DNA of 64,000 nt, from contig NZ_LT629850.1 of the NCBI RefSeq assembly GCF_900106845.1, positions 2,153,112 to 2,217,111 of the forward strand. Direction: 5' to 3'. This DNA is from Romboutsia timonensis (lineage in GTDB: Bacteria > Bacillota > Clostridia > Peptostreptococcales > Peptostreptococcaceae). A program made the translations under genes and the position numbers. The notes under the pieces are model-generated. The model searched no databases, was not told the origin of the DNA, and saw only the letters and a program-made list of their open reading frames with translations. Below are positions 8,936 to 16,618 of this stretch, one piece after another (within the stretch, counting starts at the first letter, position 1; every line of letters starts with the position of its first letter).

Positions 8936-10189
8936 TTAACCCTTAGCTAAAACATGATTTAATGCATTTTTTATAATACTTGGTGCAATAGCACATTTTT
9001 CTTCTGATACTGCACATACTGCAAATCTAAGTCCTTTTTTAAGCGGTACTACAAATACATTATCTTTTGTTAATTCTTCACTAACAGCTTTAGGGTCTTC
9101 ACAAGGTATACTTATAAAGAATCCATCTATATATGGAAGAATATCAAGTTCACACTTTTTAGCACTTTCTACAAATGCTTTTGCTCTTTTACTTAACATA
9201 TCTTTGTATATTTTCTTTTCATCCATATATTCTTTATATTTTTTAGGATCATTAATTATATTAGTAAGAACTTTCATAGGAGCTCTATTACAATTTGACC
9301 AGTTTGCTCTACAGGAATGGACACAAGAATAGTAGAATTGTTCTGCTACATCTTCACTAGATGATATACAAATAGCTGCTCCCATTCTCATTCCATAAGC
9401 AGTAAATCCTTTTGACATACTAAATCCAACTATAACTAGTATATTTTCTGGAAGGTTTGTGAATTTTTCAAAGAATTTTCTGCATCCATCATCATCTTTT
9501 ACAAAGTCGATGTATGCAACGTCTACAAATAATATTATTTTTTTCTCTGGATTTTTGGCTACTTCTTTTGATAAGTCTAATATTTTATCCCAATCATCAT
9601 CTGGAACGCTATATCCTGTTGGGTTATGAGCTGGTGTGTTTAATATAGTGAATATTCTTTCTTGTTTAGAAGCTATATCTAAAAATTTTTCTTTAAAAGA
9701 GTTGAAATTGAAATTATTATTTTCATCTAATAGTTGATATGTAGTTACTTTTCTTCCTACTTCTTCGCTTATATTTACATATGGACTCCAAAACCAATCT
9801 GATGTTAATATTTCATCACCTTCATTAGTATAATTCCATACTGCAAGTTTTATAGCTCCACTTCCACCAGGAGTTGCAACTGCTCTTATATGTGCCTCTG
9901 GCATAGAATCTTTAAAACAAGCTTTTTTTACTGCTTCTAAGTAATCCTTTTGACCTGCTATTGATGCATATGCTGCTATTTCTGAATTTGGTAATGATTT
10001 ATATTCATCAAATACAGTATTTAAAGTTATAAGATTTCCATCATCATCTGTTAATGCTCCTATAGTAGCATTTATTACATTTTCTTTACCAAAATCATTT
10101 ATAGCCTTTTGAGCCCTTTCTGATATATTAAAAATTGGGTCTGAAACTCTTGGCCAATTGGCATGTTTTGCAACCATTGTTTCTTTCAT
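8936..10189 (-). CDS. Class I/II PLP-dependent aminotransferase, probably aromatic
   Basis: The 417-residue fold-type I aminotransferase has the PLP lysine in SMSKGFTAYG (about 258-267), and NPTGY near 190-194 follows the substrate-binding region. Its position as first gene before iorA-iorB-buk indicates that it supplies the 2-oxoacid from Tyr, Phe, Trp or a related amino acid. The start ATG has a GGGGG ribosome site. Substrate specificity is inferred from context. Confidence 0.9.
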   Translation of the reverse strand: MKETMVAKHANWPRVSDPIFNISERAQKAINDFGKENVINATIGALTDDDGNLITLNTVFDEYKSLPNSEIAAYASIAGQKDYLEAVKKACFKDSMPEAHIRAVATPGGSGAIKLAVWNYTNEGDEILTSDWFWSPYVNISEEVGRKVTTYQLLDENNNFNFNSFKEKFLDIASKQERIFTILNTPAHNPTGYSVPDDDWDKILDLSKEVAKNPEKKIILFVDVAYIDFVKDDDGCRKFFEKFTNLPENILVIVGFSMSKGFTAYGMRMGAAICISSSEDVAEQFYYSCVHSCRANWSNCNRAPMKVLTNIINDPKKYKEYMDEKKIYKDMLSKRAKAFVESAKKCELDILPYIDGFFISIPCEDPKAVSEELTKDNVFVVPLKKGLRFAVCAVSEEKCAIAPSIIKNALNHVLAKG

Positions 10190-10383
10190 AAAAAGTCCCC
10201 CTTTTAAAATTAATAAAAGTAAATATCATACTATTATATATTTTATTCTATACTTTTTATTTTTAAAACTATTTTGTATAATGAATAAGCTCTGTTAGAG
10301 TATTATATTGTAGTGATTTTTCAAATAAATTAGTATCTTTATTAACTTAGCTAACTTTGTTATGTTATTATTATAAAAATAAC

Positions 10384-10423
10384 CATATCTTAGTATTTTC
10401 AATAATTTGAATTATAAGATATG
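10384..10423. other. Hairpin in the 480-bp gap upstream of the aminotransferase operon
   Basis: CATATCTTA at 10384-10392 pairs with TAAGATATG at 10415-10423. The loop contains the motif TAGTATTTTCAATAAT, also present in the inverted repeat near 4887-4901. I see no gene in 10190-10670. The operon promoter should lie here but is not clear. Confidence 0.45.
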
Positions 10424-10670
10424 ATTACTTATTTTAACTTAACTCAACAAATCTATTTCTAATAGTAATTCTAATTATATCTTTATATTTAGTCGACACA
10501 TTTATGAACATATCTTTAACTAGTCCACTTTTCTTATTATTTTTACTTAGTTGTATAAACTTAAACCAACCTAGATAATTAAATATACCATTTTTAAATT
10601 TAGTATATATATGTATACCATTCATATATTTATTAATAGATATATTTTATGGTATGGAGGTTCTATTTTT

Positions 10671-11324
10671 ATGCAGTTTAGAAATGGTAAAATGTATATT
10701 CCAACAGATAAAGGTTCTTTATCCGTCAACGGAGTTGGATATTTAGAGATTGAGTCCGATTTAATTAGATTAAACCTTGGAATTACAAGCGATAGTAAAA
10801 GCGCTGAGGAGGCTAAAGATAAAAATTTACAAACACTTGAAAGCTTAATTACTAGCTTAACTGACTATGGTATACCTAAAGAATACATAAACACTAAAGA
10901 TATATCAGTTACTAGAAATTATATTGGATGTGCTAATCAACAATTATCATTTATTGTAACTAATTTAATTACAGTTATGATACATGATGTATCAAAATTA
11001 AAAGATATTTATTCTTTAGCTATAGAAAATGGTGCTAACGATAATATAAATGTAGACTTCTTACTATCTAATCCTACTTATTATTACAGTAAAGCACTAA
11101 AAAAAGCTAGTAAGGATGCACTTAATAAGGCTGCTTTGCTAGCTAGTAGTTTTAATATTAAATTCAATCCAGCTCCATTTAAAATAATTGAAAAAAGTTC
11201 TTCTTTATACTCTATTGCTTACTCTTCTTCTAAATCATTTGTAGCTTCTACTCAAGATTTATCATCTGGATTAGTTAAAATTACTGCAGAAATTGAAGCT
11301 ATCTTTACTACTGTCTCTTGTTAA
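10671..11324 (+). CDS. SIMPL-domain (DUF541) protein
   Basis: Start chosen at ATG 10671 behind TGGAGG. The product is 217 residues. The SIMPL signature is seen in GSLSVNGVGYLEIESDLIRLNLGI near 14-37 and the KEYINTKDISV stretch near 76-86. There is no signal peptide, unlike many periplasmic SIMPL proteins, so a cytoplasmic location is suggested. The family is poorly characterised. The gene converges on rpsD with a shared terminator. Confidence 0.8.
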   Translation: MQFRNGKMYIPTDKGSLSVNGVGYLEIESDLIRLNLGITSDSKSAEEAKDKNLQTLESLITSLTDYGIPKEYINTKDISVTRNYIGCANQQLSFIVTNLITVMIHDVSKLKDIYSLAIENGANDNINVDFLLSNPTYYYSKALKKASKDALNKAALLASSFNIKFNPAPFKIIEKSSSLYSIAYSSSKSFVASTQDLSSGLVKITAEIEAIFTTVSC

Positions 11325-11367
11325 ATAAAAGTTACTTTAAATTTTTAATACTTAATTAATAATAGTA

Positions 11368-11410
11368 AAAAATACCTTAGATATATTTTTTATATCTAAG
11401 GTATTTTTTA
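11368..11410. terminator. Bidirectional terminator between the SIMPL gene and rpsD
   Basis: AATACCTTAGATAT (11371-11384) pairs with ATATCTAAGGTATT (11392-11405), with A and T tracts on the two sides. It would serve both convergent genes. Confidence 0.85.
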
Positions 11411-11414
11411 TTTA

Positions 11415-12008
11415 TTATCTAGAATAATATTCAACAACTAAAATATCATCTATCTCTATTGGAACTTCATTTCTTTCAGGTTTTCTAGTAAGTACACCTG
11501 AAAAGTTCTCTAAATCCTTTTCTAAATAAGGATATTGGCTAGTAACATTTTGTTGAAAACTTTCTTTAAACATTGTATTATTTCTAGACTTTTCTCTTAA
11601 AGATATAACTTCTCCTATAGATACTCCATAAGAAGGTATATTAACTTTCTTTCCATCAACTAGTATATGTCCATGAACAACCATTTGACGAGCTTGTCTT
11701 ATAGAACTTGCTAATCCTAATCTATATACTAAATTATCTAATCTACATTCTAATGCTTGTATTAAAGCTGTACCTGTAGATTCCTTAGATTTCTCAGCTT
11801 TCTTTACATAATTAGCAAATTGCTTTTCTAACACACCATAGTATGCTCTTAATCTTTGCTTCTCCAGTAACTGTACTCCATAAGGTGAAAGTTTCTTGTC
11901 TGCTCTAGACGTTCCTTTTACTGCTCTATCCATTGCTTTTGGATGTCCACATACATTTAAGCCTAGTCTTCTACATTGTTTAAATCTAGGTCCCATCATT
12001 TTTGCCAT
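11415..12008 (-). CDS. rpsD: 30S ribosomal protein S4, stand-alone copy
   Basis: The protein is about 197 residues when started at MAKMMG (ATG 12008, ribosome site AGGAGATG). It has the S4 N-domain and an S4 RNA-binding domain ([20 protein letters not shown] near 96-115). The four-Cys zinc site seen in some S4 proteins is absent (only Cys12 and Cys20 near the start), so this is a zinc-free form. It is not beside rpsK-rpoA-rplQ, so it may be a paralogue of a normal operon copy. A Fur-like box and a terminated leader transcript lie upstream. Confidence 0.93.
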   Translation of the reverse strand: MAKMMGPRFKQCRRLGLNVCGHPKAMDRAVKGTSRADKKLSPYGVQLLEKQRLRAYYGVLEKQFANYVKKAEKSKESTGTALIQALECRLDNLVYRLGLASSIRQARQMVVHGHILVDGKKVNIPSYGVSIGEVISLREKSRNNTMFKESFQQNVTSQYPYLEKDLENFSGVLTRKPERNEVPIEIDDILVVEYYSR

Positions 12009-12111
12009 AATTATCATCTCCTATTAATATTAGAAATTTGCCGCGATAACTTTAAGCCTAAATTTAATATACCACACTTTTTTATAATTGTAAATGAATT
12101 TCATTATCGTT

Positions 12112-12327
12112 AAAATAAAAAACTACGATACAGATCGTAGTTTTTTTAGACGTATGTGTAATTATTTTAAGTAAATTAAAAGTTATGGCAAGTATAAGCG
12201 ATACATCAATATGTAAAACATAGAAAAATATTATAGCGTGCTGAAGGTTATAATATTTTAAAGTTTACACAATAAATCACTTATAAGTACATAATTAAGT
12301 ATATATGTACTTTATAACTTTTACTTA
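12112..12327 (-). ncRNA. Candidate leader RNA or small RNA upstream of rpsD
   Basis: A good sigma-A promoter at 12333-12361 and a terminator at 12115-12147 define a transcript of about 215 nt with no convincing ORF. It can fold: one stem pairs AAGTACATA with TATGTACTT, another pairs AATATTATA with TATAATATT around a conserved-looking GC-containing loop, and a long-range pairing of AAAGTTAT with ATAACTTT closes them. It could be an iron-regulated sRNA or an attenuator of rpsD. I do not recognise a known riboswitch; T-box and c-di-GMP motifs are absent. Confidence 0.5.
12115..12147. terminator. Terminator/attenuator upstream of rpsD
   Basis: AACTACGAT and ATCGTAGTT form a 9-bp stem flanked by A6 and T7, so it can end transcription in either direction. 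In the minus direction it lies about 107 bp before the rpsD start. Confidence 0.8.
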
Positions 12328-12332
12328 TTTAA

Positions 12333-12381
12333 AGTATAACATACATAATCATCGTTGTAAATAATAATAATTATCATTTTC
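12333..12381 (-). promoter_or_regulatory. Fur-like box with sigma-A promoter
   Basis: On the minus strand, 12381-12363 reads GAAAATGATAATTATTATT, which matches the classical 19-bp Fur box at 16 of 19 positions. It abuts -35 TTTACA (12356-12361), a 17-bp spacer and -10 TATACT (12333-12338). Repression by Fur, or by the related Zur, is inferred. Confidence 0.65.
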
Positions 12382-12522
12382 AACATTTTATATAAATTTA
12401 TTAAATATCAAAATAAAAGTTTTAAAAATTATGTCCCTAAAATTATTATTGATAGTAATATCAATCTAATAAATAATAAATGCTTTACTTCCTCTTTTTA
12501 TCTTTAGTTTTTAATTATATTA

Positions 12523-12552
12523 AAAAAAGTCTACATAATAGTAGACTTTTTA
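12523..12552 (-). terminator. Intrinsic terminator
   Basis: AAAGTCTAC and GTAGACTTT form a 9-bp stem with a T7 tract on the minus strand, overlapping the stop of the gene at 12550. Confidence 0.8.
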
Positions 12553-12969
12553 TATCACACAATTTTCTATTTGAATTATATAATCTTGGCATTTTTCACA
12601 AATTATTATACTTACTATGTAGCTATCATCAACTTTACCTTGTCTAGATAATTTGTTAAATGATAATCCTTTATACTCTTTGCTTATATCACTTATTACA
12701 TACTCGCCTTTTTTAGTAAGTATATAAAAATGATACTCTAAAAATCCAAAAAACTTTTGCTTTTCTTTTACACCTGCTAAACACTCAGGACATGCTTCTT
12801 GATAATATTCTATATCAAAGTCAACATCATCTGCTTCATTTAACATATTTAATATACTATCAACTGTTATACCTTTAACCGGCTTTTCTTCATCATTAAT
12901 TAATTCACTACAATTATTTGCATTTAATATATACTCTGTATCTTCGTAAGTAAATTTATATTCCCTCAT
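12550..12969 (-). CDS. Hypothetical clostridial protein, DUF3785-like
   Basis: The 139-residue soluble protein has two CxxC pairs, CPEC near 60-63 and CEKC near 124-127, suggesting a zinc site. The mid-region has alternating hydrophobic residues (FFGFLEYHFYIL). The overall pattern resembles the clostridial DUF3785 family; this assignment is from memory and tentative. It lies 17 bp downstream of the transglycosylase gene on the same strand. Confidence 0.6.
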   Translation of the reverse strand: MREYKFTYEDTEYILNANNCSELINDEEKPVKGITVDSILNMLNEADDVDFDIEYYQEACPECLAGVKEKQKFFGFLEYHFYILTKKGEYVISDISKEYKGLSFNKLSRQGKVDDSYIVSIIICEKCQDYIIQIENCVI

Positions 12970-12986
12970 ATTAGCACCTCTTTAAT

Positions 12987-13916
12987 TTATTCTATTTCTG
13001 ATTTAAACGGAACCTTTTCACTTATTGCTTGTGAGTATTCCTCTTCATCTATATAACCAAGTTCTTTCATCTTGTATAATATAACTTCTTGTCTTTTCTT
13101 AGCTTCTCTATGCTCTTTATATTTAGCTGGATTATTAGTTATTCCCACTAACATAGCACTTTGAGCTAAAGTTAAATCTTGTACATTTTTTCCAAAATAT
13201 ACTTTTGAAGCTTTTCCCACTCCATAAGCTGACTTACCAAAATAAACATTATTTAAATAAGTACATAGTATTTCATCCTTAGTCATAAATTTGTCCATTT
13301 GAGTAGCATAATATATATCTTTTATCTTTCTTTTCATAGTTCTATCATCACTAGTTAAAAGATTTTTAGATATTTGCATTTCTATAGTACTTCCACCTTG
13401 AGTAGTATCTGATAATATATTATGCAATAATGATCTTGTTAAAGATATAATATCTACACCTTTGTGTTCATAAAATCTTTCATCTTCTATAGAAACTAAT
13501 GCCTCTTTTAAGTATTTTGGTATTTCATTATCAGGTACTACCTCACTACTTATATAATTCTCTCTCAATATTTCTTTATTTATAACTTTTGTATCTCTTA
13601 AAGAAGATACTACAAATACAGATCCCACTGCTGATAATCCAACAAATAAAGCCAATGTAACTATTAAAAATGCCTTTGCTAGTTTAAAGCCTCTTTGTTT
13701 ATTCTTCTTTCTTCTACTACTTCTTGTACTTTTATTAACCTTATTTGTATTATCTCTTTTTATTTTATTATTTTCTATTTTTCTTTCATAACTTGTATTG
13801 TCTATTCTTACTTTTTCTTTATAATATCTTTGATGTTGTTTATATTTATAATTATAATCATTTGAGCTTACTTTTTTTCTTCTTATTCTATTATCATCAT
13901 TATTATTATAATTCAT
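12987..13916 (-). CDS. Monofunctional peptidoglycan glycosyltransferase (GT51)
   Basis: Encodes 309 residues: a long basic cytoplasmic tail (1-75), one membrane helix (about 80-105), then a GT51 domain with EDERFYEHKG (about 145-154) and QGGSTIEMQISKNL (about 177-190), the lipid II polymerase motifs including the catalytic Glu. There is no transpeptidase domain. It polymerises glycan strands outside the membrane. The Asn/Lys/Arg-rich tail is unusually long. Confidence 0.9.
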   Translation of the reverse strand: MNYNNNDDNRIRRKKVSSNDYNYKYKQHQRYYKEKVRIDNTSYERKIENNKIKRDNTNKVNKSTRSSRRKKNKQRGFKLAKAFLIVTLALFVGLSAVGSVFVVSSLRDTKVINKEILRENYISSEVVPDNEIPKYLKEALVSIEDERFYEHKGVDIISLTRSLLHNILSDTTQGGSTIEMQISKNLLTSDDRTMKRKIKDIYYATQMDKFMTKDEILCTYLNNVYFGKSAYGVGKASKVYFGKNVQDLTLAQSAMLVGITNNPAKYKEHREAKKRQEVILYKMKELGYIDEEEYSQAISEKVPFKSEIE

Positions 13917-14068
13917 ATGATCCTCCTAAATATTATAAATTTAATTATACCTTGTTATATAAAATAAATCAAAGTACAAATTTGTAAGATATTTATAAAA
14001 TTGGTGATTAAAACTATAAATTTAGGGAATTATATATTTTGTACTATTTTTTTAAGGAGGTGCTATAA

Positions 14069-14239
14069 ATGGCTTACTTTATAACAGATGCTTGCATAAG
14101 CTGTGGAGCTTGCGAGCCAGAATGTCCAGTTAACTGCATATCTGCAGGAGATGACAAATACATAATAGATGAAAATATATGTATAGAATGTGGTACATGC
14201 AATAGTGTATGTCCAGTTGATGCTCCTCAACCTGAGTAG
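14069..14239 (+). CDS. 2[4Fe-4S] ferredoxin
   Basis: This 56-residue clostridial-type ferredoxin has two CxxCxxCxxxCP clusters: CISCGACEPECP near 9-20 and CIECGTCNSVCP near 38-49. A strong ribosome site AAGGAGG lies 7 nt before ATG 14069, and a hairpin terminator follows. It is a low-potential electron carrier and a likely partner of enzymes such as IorAB. It is monocistronic. Confidence 0.95.
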   Translation: MAYFITDACISCGACEPECPVNCISAGDDKYIIDENICIECGTCNSVCPVDAPQPE

Positions 14240-14272
14240 TAAAAAAAAGAAAAGCATTTGCTTTTCTTTTTT
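14240..14272 (+). terminator. Terminator of the ferredoxin gene
   Basis: AAAAGCA and TGCTTTT form the stem, followed by a run of T. It overlaps the stop of the convergent gene at 14271. Confidence 0.8.
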
Positions 14273-14753
14273 ATTTTATATCTATAGTTTTTACTATTGT
14301 AGTATTTCTAATATCTTCTATATCAGAAAATTCCAATCTTATAGGTTCTTTTGTGTTATGTAGTGTTACTCCCATTTTTAGTGTTTTGCTTTCTCCACTT
14401 TTTAGGTTTCCTATAAATCCACTTATCTCATCTTTATATGTACTTACAAAATATTTAGTAGCTAAGCTACCTTGATATGGATATACATCTAAATTAGCTA
14501 ATTCTATATCGTTTAAACCATTGTTTTTTACATCCACAGTTATTATAGCTGATGCATTATAAACTTCATCCAATTCTATAGATGTATTGTTTATAGCTAT
14601 ATCTGTTACCTTTATATTTATAGCTTTATCATTTATATTGCTTGTCCATATATCTTCTTCAGTTATATATTCTTTTTCTAAACAAATAGAAGCTGTAGAT
14701 AAGCATAACAAAAAAAATATAGTAACTATACTTTTAAAAAATTTAGTCTTCAT
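14271..14753 (-). CDS. Secreted protein of unknown function, immunoglobulin-like fold suspected
   Basis: The 160-residue protein has a signal peptide (KTKFFKS then a hydrophobic stretch to about 24). The mature part alternates beta-type segments, with a VDVKNNGLNDIEL stretch near 75-87 as in DUF4352/DUF5067-like extracellular beta-sandwich proteins. There is no lipobox. The assignment to a beta-sandwich family is an inference. Role unknown. Confidence 0.6.
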   Translation of the reverse strand: MKTKFFKSIVTIFFLLCLSTASICLEKEYITEEDIWTSNINDKAINIKVTDIAINNTSIELDEVYNASAIITVDVKNNGLNDIELANLDVYPYQGSLATKYFVSTYKDEISGFIGNLKSGESKTLKMGVTLHNTKEPIRLEFSDIEDIRNTTIVKTIDIK

Positions 14754-15014
14754 ATTTTCCTCCTAACAATTTATTCTTATTTTATGCATAGGAAAAAATT
14801 TCATTCATCATTAGTTAAATTAAAGTAATTTTTAAATATAAATTTGTACTATTATTTTTTTATATTTTTTATTATTTTTTTCGACATTTCTATTGATTTT
14901 TTTGTCGAACTTTGATATTATTAATTCAAGGTTATTCCCCTAATAACCGATTATTTTACTCCCCAAATAAAATATATTCCCTAATAAACCCCTTTTTATA
15001 ATATATTTTACCCC

Positions 15015-15058
15015 TTTTTATAGCCTTACTTGATCGGATTAAAGTAAGGCTATTTTTT
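15015..15058 (-). terminator. Terminator at the end of the kinase gene
   Basis: TAGCCTTACTT and AGTAAGGCTA form a stem around the kinase stop codon at 15039, followed by T5 on the minus strand. Confidence 0.75.
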
Positions 15059-16064
15059 CATATTTTTTTATTATATCTCTTATAGCTCTATAGCCTTTTG
15101 CCTTTGTTTCAACATATAAGCTTTCTCTATAGTCATCTATAATTTCCCACATATTTCCTACTTTAAGTAACATTATATTTATATAATTATCGTTAGTATT
15201 TAAAGTCCATGTAAATTTTTCTTCATTTTCTTTATTATGATACCAATCTAAATGTGTATTTATAGATGATATATCATTCATAATTTGTAAAACATTATCA
15301 TACCTATCATAAGTATTAACATTAATACATTTTTCAATTATATTTATCATCTCTTTTGGTATATGTGGTAAATATTTTTTTCTAATCGGAAATTTTCCTT
15401 TTGCACAAGCAATCTTTAGACTATTTAAATCTTTATATCGTCTTGCTTGCTTATTATACTCTTCATTGCCATTGCACAACCTGTATAGTGTAGTTCCTAT
15501 TTGATATATGTCTATCTTTTTATTTATTGTTGAATTTGTACATTGTTCTGGAGCTATGTGCTTATAGTATACATTTTTTAACCTTGCATTACCTAGATTA
15601 TTTAAATATAATGCTGAACCAAAATCTGTAAGTATTGCACTTCCTTCATTACTTATCAATATATTATTAGGCTTTATATCACAGTGTACAATATTATTTT
15701 CATGAACATAATATATCGCTGAAAGAAAATCTAATGAATATTTTATTATTTGTCTTAGTGTAAGGTTTTGATTTTCTATTAGATGCTGAAGTGATCCATT
15801 TTTTAAGTAAGGCATCGTTATATATATATATTCATTATCATAAGATGCTGAATGTATTTCCATTATATTAGGATGCTTTAGTTTATATATTTTTTTGGAT
15901 TCTTCAAAATATCTTTCAGGTTCTTTTAGACCTTTCTTATCTATTTGTTTTAGTATAAATTTAGATCCAACCTGTAAGTCTTTTACCATGTATAAAGATG
16001 AGTTAACACCTTCTGACTTTATATTATTTATTACTTCAAAGTCAAACTGAGTACTTAATTGCAT
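15039..16064 (-). CDS. Hanks-type Ser/Thr protein kinase without PASTA or TM domain
   Basis: In 341 residues the kinase core covers about 10-275: VHCDIKPNNIL catalytic loop (near 125-135), LTDFGSALY activation segment and HIAPEQ as the APE-like motif. The glycine-rich loop is weak. There is no membrane helix and there are no PASTA repeats, unlike the housekeeping PrkC kinase. The last 65 residues form a small unknown domain. It overlaps the preceding gene at 16055 by 10 bp, so the two are co-translated. Substrate unknown. Confidence 0.88.
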   Translation of the reverse strand: MQLSTQFDFEVINNIKSEGVNSSLYMVKDLQVGSKFILKQIDKKGLKEPERYFEESKKIYKLKHPNIMEIHSASYDNEYIYITMPYLKNGSLQHLIENQNLTLRQIIKYSLDFLSAIYYVHENNIVHCDIKPNNILISNEGSAILTDFGSALYLNNLGNARLKNVYYKHIAPEQCTNSTINKKIDIYQIGTTLYRLCNGNEEYNKQARRYKDLNSLKIACAKGKFPIRKKYLPHIPKEMINIIEKCINVNTYDRYDNVLQIMNDISSINTHLDWYHNKENEEKFTWTLNTNDNYINIMLLKVGNMWEIIDDYRESLYVETKAKGYRAIRDIIKKYEKIALL

Positions 16065-16345
16065 ATCTCCACCCCATAACTTGATAGTACTTCTTCTAAA
16101 GTTCCCTCTATTTTTATAGTATACACTTCTAATTTATCTTTTATATTTAAATATGCCTTTTTTACTTTATTTTGATTTATTATCATACTCATAAATTTTC
16201 TTATATATTCTAACTTATCTCCCATACTAAATGATACTGGTATTCTTATTTCATTTTGGATGATAATATCTCTCTTATCATTATATATAGAAAATACTTC
16301 AAATTGAATTCTATCTCTATATATATTTATAGATATTAAATTCAT
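16055..16345 (-). CDS. Small hypothetical protein co-transcribed with the kinase
   Basis: The 96 residues have alternating beta/helix character and no motif I recognise. Its stop overlaps the kinase start by 10 bp, suggesting a functional link such as regulator or substrate of the kinase. The start ATG has a GGGG ribosome site. Confidence 0.6.
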   Translation of the reverse strand: MNLISINIYRDRIQFEVFSIYNDKRDIIIQNEIRIPVSFSMGDKLEYIRKFMSMIINQNKVKKAYLNIKDKLEVYTIKIEGTLEEVLSSYGVEICN

Positions 16346-16618
16346 GATATTAACCCCCTGTAAAGTAAATTCATCTTTATATACTATGAATTTAATTCAA
16401 GATTAAACACTATTTATAAAAATTTCAATTAATCTAGTTTTACTCTTCATAAATATCTCTCAATGTAAATATCAATTCTTTCTATATAAAATTTATTTTT
16501 TATAAAAAATTATTAATAATATTGCTAATATATTAATACGTTAATAAAATGTACTAAGGATTATTTTGTCAGAAAAATCATATAATTATAGTTATATAAA
16601 TTAAATGGAGGGATACTA

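Noticed and set aside
10434-10625. 63-codon frame on the minus strand opposite the SIMPL gene start
   Set aside because: No ribosome site, low-complexity composition and overlap with the promoter region of a real gene.
14063-14257. Minus-strand frame across the ferredoxin gene
   Set aside because: Antisense shadow of a clear 2[4Fe-4S] ferredoxin.
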